A DNA stretch of 64,000 nt from assembly GCF_023660105.1 (NCBI RefSeq), contig NZ_JAMHGA010000007.1:23591-87590 (forward strand). Reading direction: 5' to 3'. This DNA comes from Desulfovibrio aminophilus (GTDB lineage: Bacteria; Desulfobacterota; Desulfovibrionia; Desulfovibrionales; Desulfovibrionaceae). Below the pieces are notes generated by a model. That model searched no databases. It was not told the origin of the DNA and saw only the letters and a program-made list of their open reading frames with translations. A program made the position numbers and the translations under genes. Each line of letters opens with the position of its first letter. Positions within the stretch are counted from its first letter, which is position 1. Shown here in pieces: positions 26,364-35,070 of this stretch.

Positions 26364-27695
26364 ATGATCCAGCCGTTCAAGGACGCCGTCGGATACTGCA
26401 AGGCCATCATGCGCAATGGCCATGACGCATACATCATCAACGCCAAGCTCCAGAAGATGGTCCTGGACGCGGACCCCCGCGAACACGAGATCGACATCTG
26501 CACCGAGGCCGCTCTGGACGAGCTGCGCCGCCTCTTTCCCAAGATCAAGGAGTCCTCGGAGGAGGGCGTGGCCGGCGTGCTCAAGGAGGGCGGGACCGCG
26601 TTCCGCTTCCACCACGCCGACGTGAACGCCGGGGCCCACCCCGAGGAGTGCGTGGCCAAGCTCACCCCGCGCCTGCTCAAGGCCCTGGAGAAGCGCGGCG
26701 AGATCCCGCTCTCCTCGGTCTGCCCCTATATCCCCTCGGCCAAGGACGCCTTGGAGGACTTCGCCGAGTTCGGCGAGGGCGAGCTGCGCTTCAAGGGCAT
26801 CCCGGACGAGACGCTCAAGCGCGACTACCTGCTGGCCGTGCGGGCCCTGCGCCTGGCCGCCAACTACAACCTGAAGATCGAGGCCAACACCTGGATGGCC
26901 ATCCTGCGCGGCGCGCGTCGGGTGCTGGACTACGTCACGGTCACGGACCTGACCGACGAGTGGCGCAAGGTCGAGCCCGAAAACATGTGGCTCTTCGTGC
27001 AGCTGCTCTTCGACAGCCAGATCCTCCACGGGCTCATCCCCGAGCTGGCCGCCCTGTCCCGGGTCAAGCAGATCAAGAATCCGGAGGCGGGCGAGGAGGA
27101 CGTGCTCTCGCACGTCATCGAGGTCATGCGCCGCTACCCCGAGGAACTGCCCTACGACTGGTACGGCACCGTGGCCTGCATGTTCCACGACGTGGGCAAG
27201 CTCTACACCGCCGAGTTCTACGACGGGCAGTGGTACTTCCTCCAGCACCACCACGTGGGCGCGAACATCACCCGCAAGATCCTCATGCGCCTGCGTTTCC
27301 CGGTGGAGGAGGTGGACCTCATCTGCGACCTGGTGCGCAACCACATGCGCCCGCACTTCATGCTCACGGACAAGGGCATCCGCCGTTTCAAGGCCTTCGA
27401 CGAGTATCCCCGGGTCATCGAGATGGTCCGCGCGGACATCAAGGCCCGCAACGGCTCCTACCGCGAGCTCAACCACAACCTGAAGATGCTCGAGCGCGCC
27501 GACGTGCCCGAGGAGGCCCTGGAGCCGTTCCTCAACGGCAACGACATCATGAAGGTCACGGGCCTGAAGCCCGGCCCGGCCGTGGGCGTCATCCGCGAGG
27601 CCCTGCTCAAGGCCCAGATCGCGGGCGACGTGACCAACGTGGACGAGGCCAAGCAGTTCGTGAAGGCCTACAAGGAAAGCGAGAAGCTGCACTGA
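26364..27695 (+). CDS. HD-domain protein with degenerate poly(A) polymerase/CCA-type nucleotidyltransferase head, 443 aa
   Basis: The overall order matches tRNA nucleotidyltransferase/poly(A) polymerase proteins: head (about 1-110), RNA-binding-like middle with LRAANYNL-type helices, then an HD domain with MFHDVGKLY (His275-Asp276). The head lacks key residues: the usual GGxVRD loop is IINAKLQKMV (24-33), and the catalytic D-x-D is E-I-D (42-44). The start ATG has GGAGGAAGG just upstream. It follows pyrC by 54 bases and overlaps galE by one base. Phosphohydrolase activity is plausible; nucleotidyl transfer is not. Confidence 0.78.
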   Translation: MIQPFKDAVGYCKAIMRNGHDAYIINAKLQKMVLDADPREHEIDICTEAALDELRRLFPKIKESSEEGVAGVLKEGGTAFRFHHADVNAGAHPEECVAKLTPRLLKALEKRGEIPLSSVCPYIPSAKDALEDFAEFGEGELRFKGIPDETLKRDYLLAVRALRLAANYNLKIEANTWMAILRGARRVLDYVTVTDLTDEWRKVEPENMWLFVQLLFDSQILHGLIPELAALSRVKQIKNPEAGEEDVLSHVIEVMRRYPEELPYDWYGTVACMFHDVGKLYTAEFYDGQWYFLQHHHVGANITRKILMRLRFPVEEVDLICDLVRNHMRPHFMLTDKGIRRFKAFDEYPRVIEMVRADIKARNGSYRELNHNLKMLERADVPEEALEPFLNGNDIMKVTGLKPGPAVGVIREALLKAQIAGDVTNVDEAKQFVKAYKESEKLH

Positions 27696-28657
27696 TGCCG
27701 CGCGCGGTCCTGGTCACCGGCGGAGCCGGGTACATCGGCGGGCACGCCTGCAAGGCCCTGGCCCGCGCCGGATACCTGCCGGTCACCGTGGACGATCTCT
27801 CGGCCGGTCACGAGTGGGCCGTGAAGTGGGGCCCGCTCGTGCGCGCCGACGTGGCCGACCGCGCGGCCCTGGACGCCGTGTTCCGGGAGCACCGCCCCGA
27901 GGGCGTGCTGCACTTCGCGGCCCGCATCGAGGTGGGCGAGTCCATGCGCGACCCGGGCAAGTATTACGGCAACAACTGCGTGGCCAGCCTGCGCCTGCTG
28001 GAGGCCATGCGCGACCACGGCTGCCGGCGCATCGTCTTCTCCAGCACCTGCGCGGTCTACGGCGCGCCCCAACGCCTGCCCCTGACCGAGGACCACCCGC
28101 AGTGGCCGGTGAACACCTACGGCTGGAGCAAGTTCACCGTGGAGCGCATGCTGGAGGACTTCCACCGGGCCCACGGCATCGCCAACCTGCGGCTGCGCTA
28201 CTTCAACGCCGCCGGGGCCGACCCGGACGCCGAACTGGGCGAGGAGCACGACCCCGAGACGCACCTCATCCCCCTGGTCCTGCGCGCGGCCGCCGGGCGG
28301 GGGGCCATCAGGGTCTTCGGGCGGGACTACGACACGCCCGACGGCACCTGCCTGCGCGACTACATCCACGTCACGGACCTGGCCCGGGCCCACGTCTCGG
28401 CCCTGAACCTCCTGGAGCAGGGCGGCTCGCAGGCCCTCAACCTGGGCGTGGGCAAGGGCTTCAGCGTGCGCGAGGTCCTGGATACGGCGGAGCGGGTCAC
28501 GGGCCGGAGCATCCCCCAGGAGGACGCCCCGCGCCGCGAGGGCGACCCGGCCGCGCTCCTGGCCGAGCCCACGGCCGCCAAGCGGGCCCTGGACTGGGAG
28601 CCGGAGTACGGCCTGGAGGACATGATCGCCCACGCCTGGGCCTGGATGAACCGTTAG
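27695..28657 (+). CDS. galE: UDP-glucose 4-epimerase, 320 aa
   Basis: VTGGAGYIGG is the NAD-binding loop at residues 7-16, SSTCAVYGAP holds the catalytic Ser, and the Tyr-Lys pair is in YGWSKFTVE. LRYFNAAGADPD is highly characteristic of GalE. It overlaps the HD-domain gene by one base (TGATG). The product, UDP-galactose, would feed the glycan loci in this window. The 3' end overlaps a convergent dehydrogenase gene by 4 bases. Confidence 0.92.
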   Translation: MPRAVLVTGGAGYIGGHACKALARAGYLPVTVDDLSAGHEWAVKWGPLVRADVADRAALDAVFREHRPEGVLHFAARIEVGESMRDPGKYYGNNCVASLRLLEAMRDHGCRRIVFSSTCAVYGAPQRLPLTEDHPQWPVNTYGWSKFTVERMLEDFHRAHGIANLRLRYFNAAGADPDAELGEEHDPETHLIPLVLRAAAGRGAIRVFGRDYDTPDGTCLRDYIHVTDLARAHVSALNLLEQGGSQALNLGVGKGFSVREVLDTAERVTGRSIPQEDAPRREGDPAALLAEPTAAKRALDWEPEYGLEDMIAHAWAWMNR

Positions 28658-29640
28658 CGCAACACTTCCGGGTTGAGGCAGGTGGGCGGCGCGCCGCCCA
28701 GGAGCATGGCCAGGAGATTCCTCGCCGCCAGCAGGGCCATGTCCCGACGGGCGTCGAAGGTGGCCGAGCCCACGTGCGGCAGCAGGACCACGTTTTTCAG
28801 TTCCGCCAGACCCTCGGCCAGGCGCGGCTCGTTCTCGTAGACGTCCAGCCCGGCCCCGGCGATGACCCCCTGGCGCAGCGCCTCCGCGAGGTCGTCCTCC
28901 TTGACCACCGGGCCGCGCGCCGTGTTCACCAGGATGGCCGTGGGCTTCATGCGCCGCAGGGTTTCAGCCCGGAAGAGGTGGCGCGTGGACGGGGTCAGCG
29001 GGGCATGCACGCTGACGAAGTCCGAGCGGGCCAGCAGTTCCTCGAAGGGGACCAGCTCGGCCTTCAGTTCGCGCTCCAGGATTTCGTTCCGCCTTCCCGA
29101 GGAACTGGTGTAGAGTACGGGCATGTCGAAGCCCCGGGACATGCGGGCCATGGCCGTGCCGATGCGGCCCGCGCCCACGATGCCCAGCGTCCGACCGGTG
29201 ACGTCCGCGCCGAGGAACTGCAGCGGGCCCCAGCCGGTCCAGGAGCCGGAGCGCATGACAGCGTCCGTCTCCACCACCCGGCGGGCGGCGGCCAGGAGCA
29301 GGGCCCAGGCCAGTTCGGCCGTGGCCGTGGTGAGCACGTCCGGGGTGTTGGACACCGGGATGCCCCGGCGGGTGGCCTCGGCCACGTCGATGTTGTCGAA
29401 GCCCACGGCGTAGTTGGCGTAGCCGCGCAGCTTCGGGGCCGCGTCGAGGAAGGCCGCGTCGATGCGTTCGGTGAGCAGGCCGATGACGCCCTCGGCGTCG
29501 GCCACGGCGGCCAGCAACTCGGCCCGGGTGAGCGGCCGGTCCTCGGGGTTTACCGCCACGTCGCAGGAGGCGGCCAGGAGATCCAGGCCCTCCCGGGGGA
29601 GGCGGCGGGTGACGTAGACTTTCGGACGGATTTCAGGCAT
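28654..29640 (-). CDS. D-2-hydroxyacid dehydrogenase (glyoxylate/hydroxypyruvate reductase-like), 328 aa
   Basis: [15 protein letters not shown] is the NAD(P)-binding loop. The catalytic Arg is in VNTARGPVV, the Glu in DVYENEPR and the His in LLPHVGSAT. Sequence style is closest to D-glycerate dehydrogenase/glyoxylate reductase rather than SerA, because no ACT regulatory domain follows. It is a single-gene unit between convergent galE and divergent rlmN. Confidence 0.88.
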   Translation of the reverse strand: MPEIRPKVYVTRRLPREGLDLLAASCDVAVNPEDRPLTRAELLAAVADAEGVIGLLTERIDAAFLDAAPKLRGYANYAVGFDNIDVAEATRRGIPVSNTPDVLTTATAELAWALLLAAARRVVETDAVMRSGSWTGWGPLQFLGADVTGRTLGIVGAGRIGTAMARMSRGFDMPVLYTSSSGRRNEILERELKAELVPFEELLARSDFVSVHAPLTPSTRHLFRAETLRRMKPTAILVNTARGPVVKEDDLAEALRQGVIAGAGLDVYENEPRLAEGLAELKNVVLLPHVGSATFDARRDMALLAARNLLAMLLGGAPPTCLNPEVLR

Positions 29641-29742
29641 GGGGCAGTCCTCCCGTCGGCAGTCTAGGGCGGACGCGCCCCGGGATCAAGCGGCGGACCT
29701 TGTCCCGCCATGCGCCGCGAGGCGTCGAAGAGGCCGTATTTC

Positions 29743-30786
29743 ATGCTGAACCTGCTGGACCTGACCTTCTCCGAACTGGAGTCCTTTTTCGTCGAGGACC
29801 TCAAGGAGCCGCGCTTCCGCGCGGCCCAGGTCTGGCAGTGGCTCTGGCAGAAGGACGCCCGCGACTTCGCGGCCATGACCAACCTCTCCAAGGCCCTGCG
29901 CGACAAGCTGGCGGCCCGGGCGGCGGCGGCCTGGCCCGAGGTGGCCGACGTCCGCGCGAGCCGCGACGGGACCATCAAGTTCCTCCTGCGTCTGGGCGAC
30001 GGCAAGCTCATCGAGTCCGTGCTCATCCCCAACGACAAGCTGGCCCGCTACACCCAGTGCCTGTCCACCCAGGTGGGCTGCGCCATGGCCTGCACCTTCT
30101 GCAACACCGGGCTCATGGGCTTCGAGCGCAACCTGACCCAGGGCGAGATATTGGGCCAGATCCTGGTGGGCCGGGCGCACCTGGCCGCCTCGGGCCTCGC
30201 GCCGCTGACCAACCTCGTGTTCATGGGCATGGGCGAGCCGCTGCTCAACCTGGACTGGCTGCTCAAGTCCCTGGCCACCTTGAACAGCGACACGGGCCTG
30301 AACATCTCCTGGCGGCGCACCACGGTCTCCAGCGTGGGCCTGCCCAAGGGGCTGGAAGTCCTCGGCGCTTCCGGGCTGGCCCTGCCCGCGATCTCCCTGC
30401 ACGCGCCGACCCAGGAATTGCGGGCGCGGATCATGCCCAAGGCAGCCCGGATTCCCCTGGACGAGCTGCTGGCCGCCCTGGACCGCTACCCCATGAAGCC
30501 GCGCGAGCGGATCACCTTCGAATACCTCCTGCTGCGCGGGGTCAACGACTCCCCGGCCCACGCCCGGCAGCTGCACAAGCTTCTCTGCAACCGGCGCTGC
30601 AAGGTGAACCTCATCGCCTACAACGCCACCGAGGACTCGCCCTACGAGTCCCCGGACACGGACGCCGTGCTGGCCTTCGAGAAGGTCCTCTGGGACAAGG
30701 GCATGACCGCCACCATCCGGCGGAGCATGGGCACGGACATCAAGGCCGCCTGCGGCCAGCTGAAGGCCGAAAGCCTCCGGGAGTAG
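29743..30786 (+). CDS. rlmN: 23S rRNA/tRNA (adenine-2) methyltransferase RlmN, 347 aa
   Basis: RlmN uses a radical SAM ping-pong mechanism to methylate C2 of A2503 in 23S rRNA and A37 in some tRNAs. [12 protein letters not shown] has the C-x3-C-x2-C 4Fe-4S motif, [11 protein letters not shown] is the GEP SAM site, and [13 protein letters not shown] near the end holds the catalytic C-terminal Cys. An ATG at 29710 is in frame, but 29743 begins with MLNLLDLTF, the usual N-terminus, and GAAGAGG lies 9 bases upstream. Confidence 0.93.
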   Translation: MLNLLDLTFSELESFFVEDLKEPRFRAAQVWQWLWQKDARDFAAMTNLSKALRDKLAARAAAAWPEVADVRASRDGTIKFLLRLGDGKLIESVLIPNDKLARYTQCLSTQVGCAMACTFCNTGLMGFERNLTQGEILGQILVGRAHLAASGLAPLTNLVFMGMGEPLLNLDWLLKSLATLNSDTGLNISWRRTTVSSVGLPKGLEVLGASGLALPAISLHAPTQELRARIMPKAARIPLDELLAALDRYPMKPRERITFEYLLLRGVNDSPAHARQLHKLLCNRRCKVNLIAYNATEDSPYESPDTDAVLAFEKVLWDKGMTATIRRSMGTDIKAACGQLKAESLRE

Positions 30787-30800
30787 GCGTTCCGGCGGCA

Positions 30801-30829
30801 TGGACAACCCGGTTCGAAGCGTTTATGTT
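30801..30829 (+). promoter_or_regulatory. sigma-70-like promoter for the Rossmann protein-hisI-hisG operon
   Basis: TGGACA at 30801-30806 and TATGTT at 30824-30829 are separated by exactly 17 bases. A GC-rich hairpin (CCGGCCGC at 30837-30844 and GCGGCCGG at 30852-30859) follows in the leader and abuts the ribosome-binding site GGAGGGGG, so it could limit translation. Confidence 0.5.
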
Positions 30830-30870
30830 TTCACGCCCGGCCGCGCGGGGAGCGGCCGGAGGGGGTTCTG

Positions 30871-31245
30871 ATGGGACAGTACAATGTGGCCATTGTCGGC
30901 CTGGGCCGCGTGGGGGCGTTCTTCCTGGAGCGCCTGCTCAAGCACCGCAAGAACGGCGTGAACATCGCCGCCGTGGTGGAGATGCGCGACACGCCCGGCA
31001 AGATCCTGGCCCAGGACGAGGGCATCCCGGTGCTCTCCCTGGACGCCCTGGCGGACAACAGCGACGACCTGCATCTCGTGTTCGAATTGACCGGCAGCCT
31101 GAACGTGCGCGCCCAGCTCAAGAGCGACCTGGCCCTGGCCGGGAACCACCACACCATCGTGGTGCCCGAGGCCGTGGCCCACTTCATGTCCGTGCTCCTG
31201 GGCGAGGGCGCCCTTCCCGACGTGCACCCCGACAAAGGACTCTGA
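30871..31245 (+). CDS. small NAD(P)-binding Rossmann protein, 124 aa
   Basis: [18 protein letters not shown] (7-24) is a dinucleotide-binding GxGxxG loop. [15 protein letters not shown] and [14 protein letters not shown] follow the pattern of the N-terminal domain of oxidoreductases such as homoserine dehydrogenase or DHDPR-like enzymes. No catalytic domain follows, so at 124 aa this is a stand-alone Rossmann unit. A strong GGAGGGGG ribosome site precedes the ATG. It lies 5 bases upstream of hisI and shares its promoter. Function unknown; a regulatory or NAD-sensing role is possible. Confidence 0.72.
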   Translation: MGQYNVAIVGLGRVGAFFLERLLKHRKNGVNIAAVVEMRDTPGKILAQDEGIPVLSLDALADNSDDLHLVFELTGSLNVRAQLKSDLALAGNHHTIVVPEAVAHFMSVLLGEGALPDVHPDKGL

Positions 31246-31250
31246 CCTCC

Positions 31251-31625
31251 ATGCTCACTCCCGATTTCGCCAAGATGAACGGCCTGGTGCCGGCCATCGC
31301 CCAGGACGCCGCCAGCGGCGAGGTCCTCATGATGGCCTACATGAACGAGGACTCCTGGAAAAAGACCCTGGAGACCGGCGAGGTCCATTACTGGAGCCGC
31401 AGCCGCAAGGAACTCTGGCACAAGGGCGGCACCTCGGGCCACGTGCAGAAGGTCCGTTCCATCCGCCTGGACTGCGACAACGACACCATCCTCCTGCTCG
31501 TCGAGCAGGTGGGCGGCGCGGCCTGCCATACCGGCTACCGCAGCTGCTTCTTCCGCGAACTCAAGGACGGCGCCGTCGCCGAATGCTGCCCCAAGGTCTT
31601 TGATCCCAAGGAGGTCTACAAATAG
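31251..31625 (+). CDS. hisI: phosphoribosyl-AMP cyclohydrolase, 124 aa
   Basis: The enzyme opens the purine ring of PR-AMP in histidine synthesis. [17 protein letters not shown] is the family signature; [14 protein letters not shown] binds Mg, and the Cys in HTGYRSCF with the earlier Cys supplies zinc ligands. There is no HisE (PR-ATP pyrophosphohydrolase) domain. It overlaps hisG by one base. No other his gene is in the window. Confidence 0.95.
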   Translation: MLTPDFAKMNGLVPAIAQDAASGEVLMMAYMNEDSWKKTLETGEVHYWSRSRKELWHKGGTSGHVQKVRSIRLDCDNDTILLLVEQVGGAACHTGYRSCFFRELKDGAVAECCPKVFDPKEVYK

Positions 31626-32506
31626 TGTCCAGCGAAAACCTGCTCAAGCTCGGCATCCCCAAGGGCTCCCTCCAGGAGGCCACGATCAAGCTGTTCGAGA
31701 AGTCCGGCTGGAAGATCCGCATGCACGCCCGGAACTACTTCCCGGAGATCAACGACAAGGAAATCAAGTGCAGCATGTGCCGGGCCCAGGAAATGTCCGT
31801 GTACGTCGAGTCCGGCGTGCTGGACGCGGGCCTCACCGGCAAGGACTGGATTCTGGAGAACAACTCCGACGTGGTCGTGGTCTCGGACCTGGTCTACTCC
31901 AAGGTCTCCAGCCGCCCGGCCAAGTGGGTGCTGGCGGTCAACGGCGCCTCGCCCTACAAACGGCCCGAGGACCTGGCCGGAAAGAAGATCGCCACCGAGC
32001 TGGTGAATTTCACCAAGGGCTACTTCGACTCCATCAACGTGCCCGTGGACGTGGCCTTCTCCTGGGGAGCCACCGAGGCCAAGGTGGTCGAGGGTCTGTG
32101 CGACGCCATCGTGGAGGTCACCGAGACCGGCACGACCATCCGGGCCAACGGCCTGCGGATCATCGCCGAGCTCATGCAGACCAACACCCGGCTCATCGCC
32201 AACAAGAAGGCCTGGGATGATCCCTGGAAGCGCCGCAAGATCGAGCACCTGAACCTGCTTTTGCAGGGCGCGCTGCGGGCCGAAAAGCTCGTGGGCCTGA
32301 AGATGAACATGCCCAAGGCCAAGATGGCCGAGGCCAAGAAGCTCCTGCCCAGCCTGACCTCGCCCACCGTGGCCGAGCTGGCCGACACCGACTGGCTCTC
32401 CGTGGAGATCGTGGTGGACGAGGCCATTGTCCGCGATCTCATCCCGCAGCTCAAGGAGCTGGGGGCCGAGGGCATCATCGAGTACCCCCTGAACAAGGTC
32501 ATCTAG
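31625..32506 (+). CDS. hisG: ATP phosphoribosyltransferase, long form, 293 aa
   Basis: HisG catalyses the first, feedback-regulated step of histidine synthesis. [16 protein letters not shown] opens the catalytic domain, and [15 protein letters not shown] is the PRPP-binding loop with acidic pair. The ~75 residues after [12 protein letters not shown] form the ACT-like histidine-binding domain, which identifies the long form that does not need HisZ. The start is GTG at 31625, overlapping the hisI stop. Confidence 0.95.
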   Translation: MSSENLLKLGIPKGSLQEATIKLFEKSGWKIRMHARNYFPEINDKEIKCSMCRAQEMSVYVESGVLDAGLTGKDWILENNSDVVVVSDLVYSKVSSRPAKWVLAVNGASPYKRPEDLAGKKIATELVNFTKGYFDSINVPVDVAFSWGATEAKVVEGLCDAIVEVTETGTTIRANGLRIIAELMQTNTRLIANKKAWDDPWKRRKIEHLNLLLQGALRAEKLVGLKMNMPKAKMAEAKKLLPSLTSPTVAELADTDWLSVEIVVDEAIVRDLIPQLKELGAEGIIEYPLNKVI

Positions 32507-32542
32507 GTTCCGGCCGCGCGCCGGACCCTGTGCGCGAAAAAG

Positions 32543-32575
32543 GAAGGCCCGCCCCGGCATCCGGGGCGGGCCTTC
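32543..32575 (+). terminator. intrinsic terminator after hisG
   Basis: The arms GAAGGCCCGCCCCGG and CCGGGGCGGGCCTTC are perfect complements (15 bp) around a 3-base CAT loop. Only a short, weak T run follows (TTCTTC), so termination may be incomplete. Confidence 0.8.
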
Positions 32576-32815
32576 TTCACACTCGGGCCGGGAGGCCTGT
32601 CCCGGAGGGGCGGATTCGTGACGCCGCCGGATCGCCTCCGGACGGCCGCCGTCGGCTTTCCGCCGCGCCGGCTGCCGGTGAAAACCGTTGCGCCGCAAGG
32701 GTCGAGACGGAAAACGGCCTGGTCTCGGCCGCTAGCCGCCCGGCATTGCGCGACTTTTCCCGGCGGCGCGGGAGCGCCCCCTGTAATCGCCCGGAATCAC
32801 TAGAGCGAGTATGGG

Positions 32816-32844
32816 TTTACAGGGTTTCCCGGTCCTGCTATAAA
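32816..32844 (+). promoter_or_regulatory. sigma-70-like promoter for the 3D-domain gene
   Basis: TTTACA (32816-32821) and TATAAA (32839-32844) are spaced by exactly 17 bases, each one mismatch from consensus. Transcription should begin near 32851, giving a leader of about 125 bases. Confidence 0.65.
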
Positions 32845-32856
32845 GACACTCAGCCA

Positions 32857-32950
32857 CCTGAACCTCGCCCGAATCGGGCACCCACTCCCACACACCGACA
32901 TCGGCATTGAACTTGCTCCCTGGTTCAGGACGTTTCGGCGCACCGCGCCG
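32857..32950 (+). ncRNA. candidate structured 5' leader (three-way junction plus hairpin)
   Basis: CCTGAACC (32857-32864) pairs perfectly with GGTTCAGG (32922-32929). Inside lie two small hairpins, GCCCG/CGGGC (32867-32879) and CCGA/TCGG (32895-32904). A 6-bp hairpin CGGCGC/GCGCCG (32936-32950) then stands 12 bases before the ribosome site. The layout is riboswitch-like, but I recognise no known family. The helices are short and GC content is high, so chance pairing remains possible. Confidence 0.4.
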
Positions 32951-32974
32951 TTCACATGCAACAGGAGATCTGTT

Positions 32975-33469
32975 TTGAACGTACGAGCCATACTGAATTT
33001 CACCCTGCTGCCCTTCATGGCGATCATGGTCATCAGCATGGGCTGGACCCTGCATCGCAAGAACGCCGAAATCTCCATGCTCGAGGAGAAATTGGTGGAC
33101 AACGAATACAAGGGCGAGGCCCGCCAGTTCCTGGCCAACGTGCCGGTGAACCCGGGCTCCGGGACCCGCGAGGTCCAGCAGGTGACCGTGACCGCCTACA
33201 ATCCCACCCACGATCAGACCGACGGCGACCCGCTCATCGCGGCCAGCATGCGCAAGGTCCGGCCCGGAACCGTGGCCGTGTCCCGCGACCTGTTCGACCA
33301 GGGTTGGGTCTTCGGCAAGAAGGTGCGCATCGAGGGTCTGGGGATCTTCGAGATCAACGACCTCATGAACCCCCGCCACACCAAGCGGGTGGACGTGTTC
33401 ATGTGGGACGAGAAGGAGGCCCAGGCCTTCGGCAAGAAGCGCATCAAGGTGGCCCTGCTGCACATCTAG
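32975..33469 (+). CDS. membrane-anchored 3D-domain (double-psi beta-barrel) protein, 164 aa
   Basis: Residues 7-24 form a single hydrophobic anchor (ILNFTLLPFMAIMVISMG). A short coiled region follows, and from residue 68 comes a 3D domain: VTVTAYNP, GTVAVSRDLF and a closing segment with three Asp residues (INDLMNPRH, RVDVFMWD). These barrels occur in MltA- and RlpA-like peptidoglycan lytic enzymes. The start is TTG at 32975, supported by AGGAG 7 bases upstream. It is monocistronic with its own promoter, leader and terminator. Confidence 0.82.
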   Translation: MNVRAILNFTLLPFMAIMVISMGWTLHRKNAEISMLEEKLVDNEYKGEARQFLANVPVNPGSGTREVQQVTVTAYNPTHDQTDGDPLIAASMRKVRPGTVAVSRDLFDQGWVFGKKVRIEGLGIFEINDLMNPRHTKRVDVFMWDEKEAQAFGKKRIKVALLHI

Positions 33470-33490
33470 GACGGTTCGAGCGCGTGAGAA

Positions 33491-33527
33491 GAGAGGCGTC
33501 CCCGGCCGGGGGCGCCTCTCTTTTTTT
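33491..33527 (+). terminator. intrinsic terminator after the 3D-domain gene
   Basis: GAGAGGCGTCCCC and GGGGGCGCCTCTC form a 13-bp stem with one G-T wobble and a GGCC loop, followed by seven T residues. It also separates this gene from the convergent PocR-domain gene. Confidence 0.88.
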
Positions 33528-33537
33528 CGGGACGGGC

Positions 33538-34029
33538 CTAGTTTCCGGGCAGGGCGCGCACGCGCTCTTCCAGATAGTCCACGATCTCGTCCGCGTCGCC
33601 CCAGGTGATGGAGGCCACGCTCCCCGCCCGGCCGCGGATGTCGTCCATGCTCAGGCCCGTGGCCTTGCGGATCATGAATTCGTCCACCTCGCCGCCGTCG
33701 CAGACCTTGCCGCAGCCCCCCAGGCTGCCCATGAACAGGTCGTCCACGACCACCGGTACGGCGATGCGCAGCATGCCCGCGCCGCACTCCTCGATCATCG
33801 GCTTGCCGGTCTCGCGCAGGACGCGGGCGAAGTGTCTCCCCGCCTCGAGGCAGACCTCGGCAGCGCCGTCCCCGCCGCCGCGAATGGCGGGGCACAGCTC
33901 GTTGGCCCAGACCGTGTTGGCGACCAGCGGCCGCCCCTGGGCGTCGTTGATGGACGGGTTCAGCCCGAAACGGGCATGGATCTCCTTCCCCACTGCCAGC
34001 CATTGCTCCATGCTCAAGATCTTCAGCAT
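33538..34029 (-). CDS. stand-alone PocR-type ligand-binding domain protein, 163 aa
   Basis: The sequence fits the PocR sensory domain (a PAS-like variant first seen in the propanediol regulator PocR). Conserved features are GLNPSINDAQGRPL, the Cys in NELCPAI, and the GSLGGCGKVC segment. In most relatives this domain is fused to a DNA-binding or histidine kinase module, but here the protein ends with the domain. The ATG at 34029 follows a G-rich ribosome site. Divergent neighbour is the YitT-type gene. Confidence 0.75.
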   Translation of the reverse strand: MLKILSMEQWLAVGKEIHARFGLNPSINDAQGRPLVANTVWANELCPAIRGGGDGAAEVCLEAGRHFARVLRETGKPMIEECGAGMLRIAVPVVVDDLFMGSLGGCGKVCDGGEVDEFMIRKATGLSMDDIRGRAGSVASITWGDADEIVDYLEERVRALPGN

Positions 34030-34178
34030 GGCTCCCCCCTTGATTCGCCTCTGGGCCTTGTCGACGCTCTCTCCCCGGAGTAGAATCGATATATTGCGTG
34101 GCCGTGAGCGACCGTAACCCGGCAGGAAGCCGGAGGCAAGCCGGTTTCGCCCGCCGAAGCCGACCAACCAAGGAAACC

Positions 34179-35060
34179 ATGCCCCTGCCCCAGTCCCTGC
34201 ACCAACGGTTTCGCCGCTTTAGTTTCGGCGTGCCCTGGAACCTCTTCCTCATCACCGCCGGATCGCTCCTGGTGGCCTTCGCGGTGAAGTCCCTGGCCGC
34301 GCCCTTCGGCCTGCTCACCGGCGGCATGTCCGGCCTGGGCCTGCTCTGCTTCTACCTCTTCCCCAAGCTTTCGGCCGGAGCCTGGTACTTCCTGCTCAAC
34401 GTGCCGGTCTTCGTCCTGGGCTGGGTCTCGGTGAGCCGCCGCTTCATCCTCTACAGTCTCTACGGCATGGCCGCCGTGACCGTGTTCATCGAGGCCATCG
34501 ACTACGTGGCCCCCATCCAGGACGTCTGGCTGGCGGTCATCGCCTGCGGCGCCTGCATGGGCCTGGGCATCGGCATGGCCATGCGCTCCCTGGGCTCCAC
34601 CGGCGGCGTGGACATCCTGGCCGTGATGTGCAAGGAGCGCTTCAACATCTCCATCGGCACCTTCGACTTCTGGTTCAACATCGCCGTGTTCGCGGCCGGA
34701 TTCTCCTTCCTGGAGCTGAACGTCATGCTCTACTCCCTGGCCATGACCCTGATCATCTCCATGGTCACGGACTACTGCCTGCGGGTCTTCGCCAACCGCG
34801 TCATGGTCCTGGTCATCTCGGAACGGCCCCGGGAGGTGCTGGAGGTGATCCTGCGCCAGCTGGACCGTGGGGCCACCGTGCTCTCCGGCCGGGGCGGCTA
34901 CACCGGGCACGACAAGGAAGTGGTCCTGACCATGATCAACGGCATCCAGCTCAAGCGGCTGGAGGAACTGGTCTATTCCATCGACCCCAGGGCCTTCACC
35001 ATCATGGGCTCGGGGTTTCACGTGCTCGGCGAGGGCTTCTCGCCGCGCAAGGTCTACTGA
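34179..35060 (+). CDS. YitT-family membrane protein (DUF161 plus DUF2179), 293 aa
   Basis: The N-terminal ~190 residues contain five to six membrane segments with glycine-rich GGMSGLGLLCFYLF and MGLGIGMAMRSLGSTGGVD, typical of the DUF161 repeat. The C-terminal soluble part (about residues 205-290), including LERGATVLSGRGGYTG-like sequence and IMGSGFHVLGEGF, is DUF2179. The function of this family is not established. The ATG at 34179 is preferred because the in-frame upstream extension is arginine-rich. Confidence 0.85.
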   Translation: MPLPQSLHQRFRRFSFGVPWNLFLITAGSLLVAFAVKSLAAPFGLLTGGMSGLGLLCFYLFPKLSAGAWYFLLNVPVFVLGWVSVSRRFILYSLYGMAAVTVFIEAIDYVAPIQDVWLAVIACGACMGLGIGMAMRSLGSTGGVDILAVMCKERFNISIGTFDFWFNIAVFAAGFSFLELNVMLYSLAMTLIISMVTDYCLRVFANRVMVLVISERPREVLEVILRQLDRGATVLSGRGGYTGHDKEVVLTMINGIQLKRLEELVYSIDPRAFTIMGSGFHVLGEGFSPRKVY

Positions 35061-35070
35061 GGAGGGCGTC

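Larger units (their letters stand above)
32507..32974. other. intergenic region between hisG and the 3D-domain gene
   Basis: This 468-base stretch holds the hisG terminator, about 220 bases in which I see no gene, then a promoter and a structured leader for the next gene. An inverted repeat CCCTGTAA (32779-32786) / TTACAGGG (32817-32824) covers the -35 element and might be an operator. Short in-frame ORFs here lack ribosome sites and family resemblance. Confidence 0.6.
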
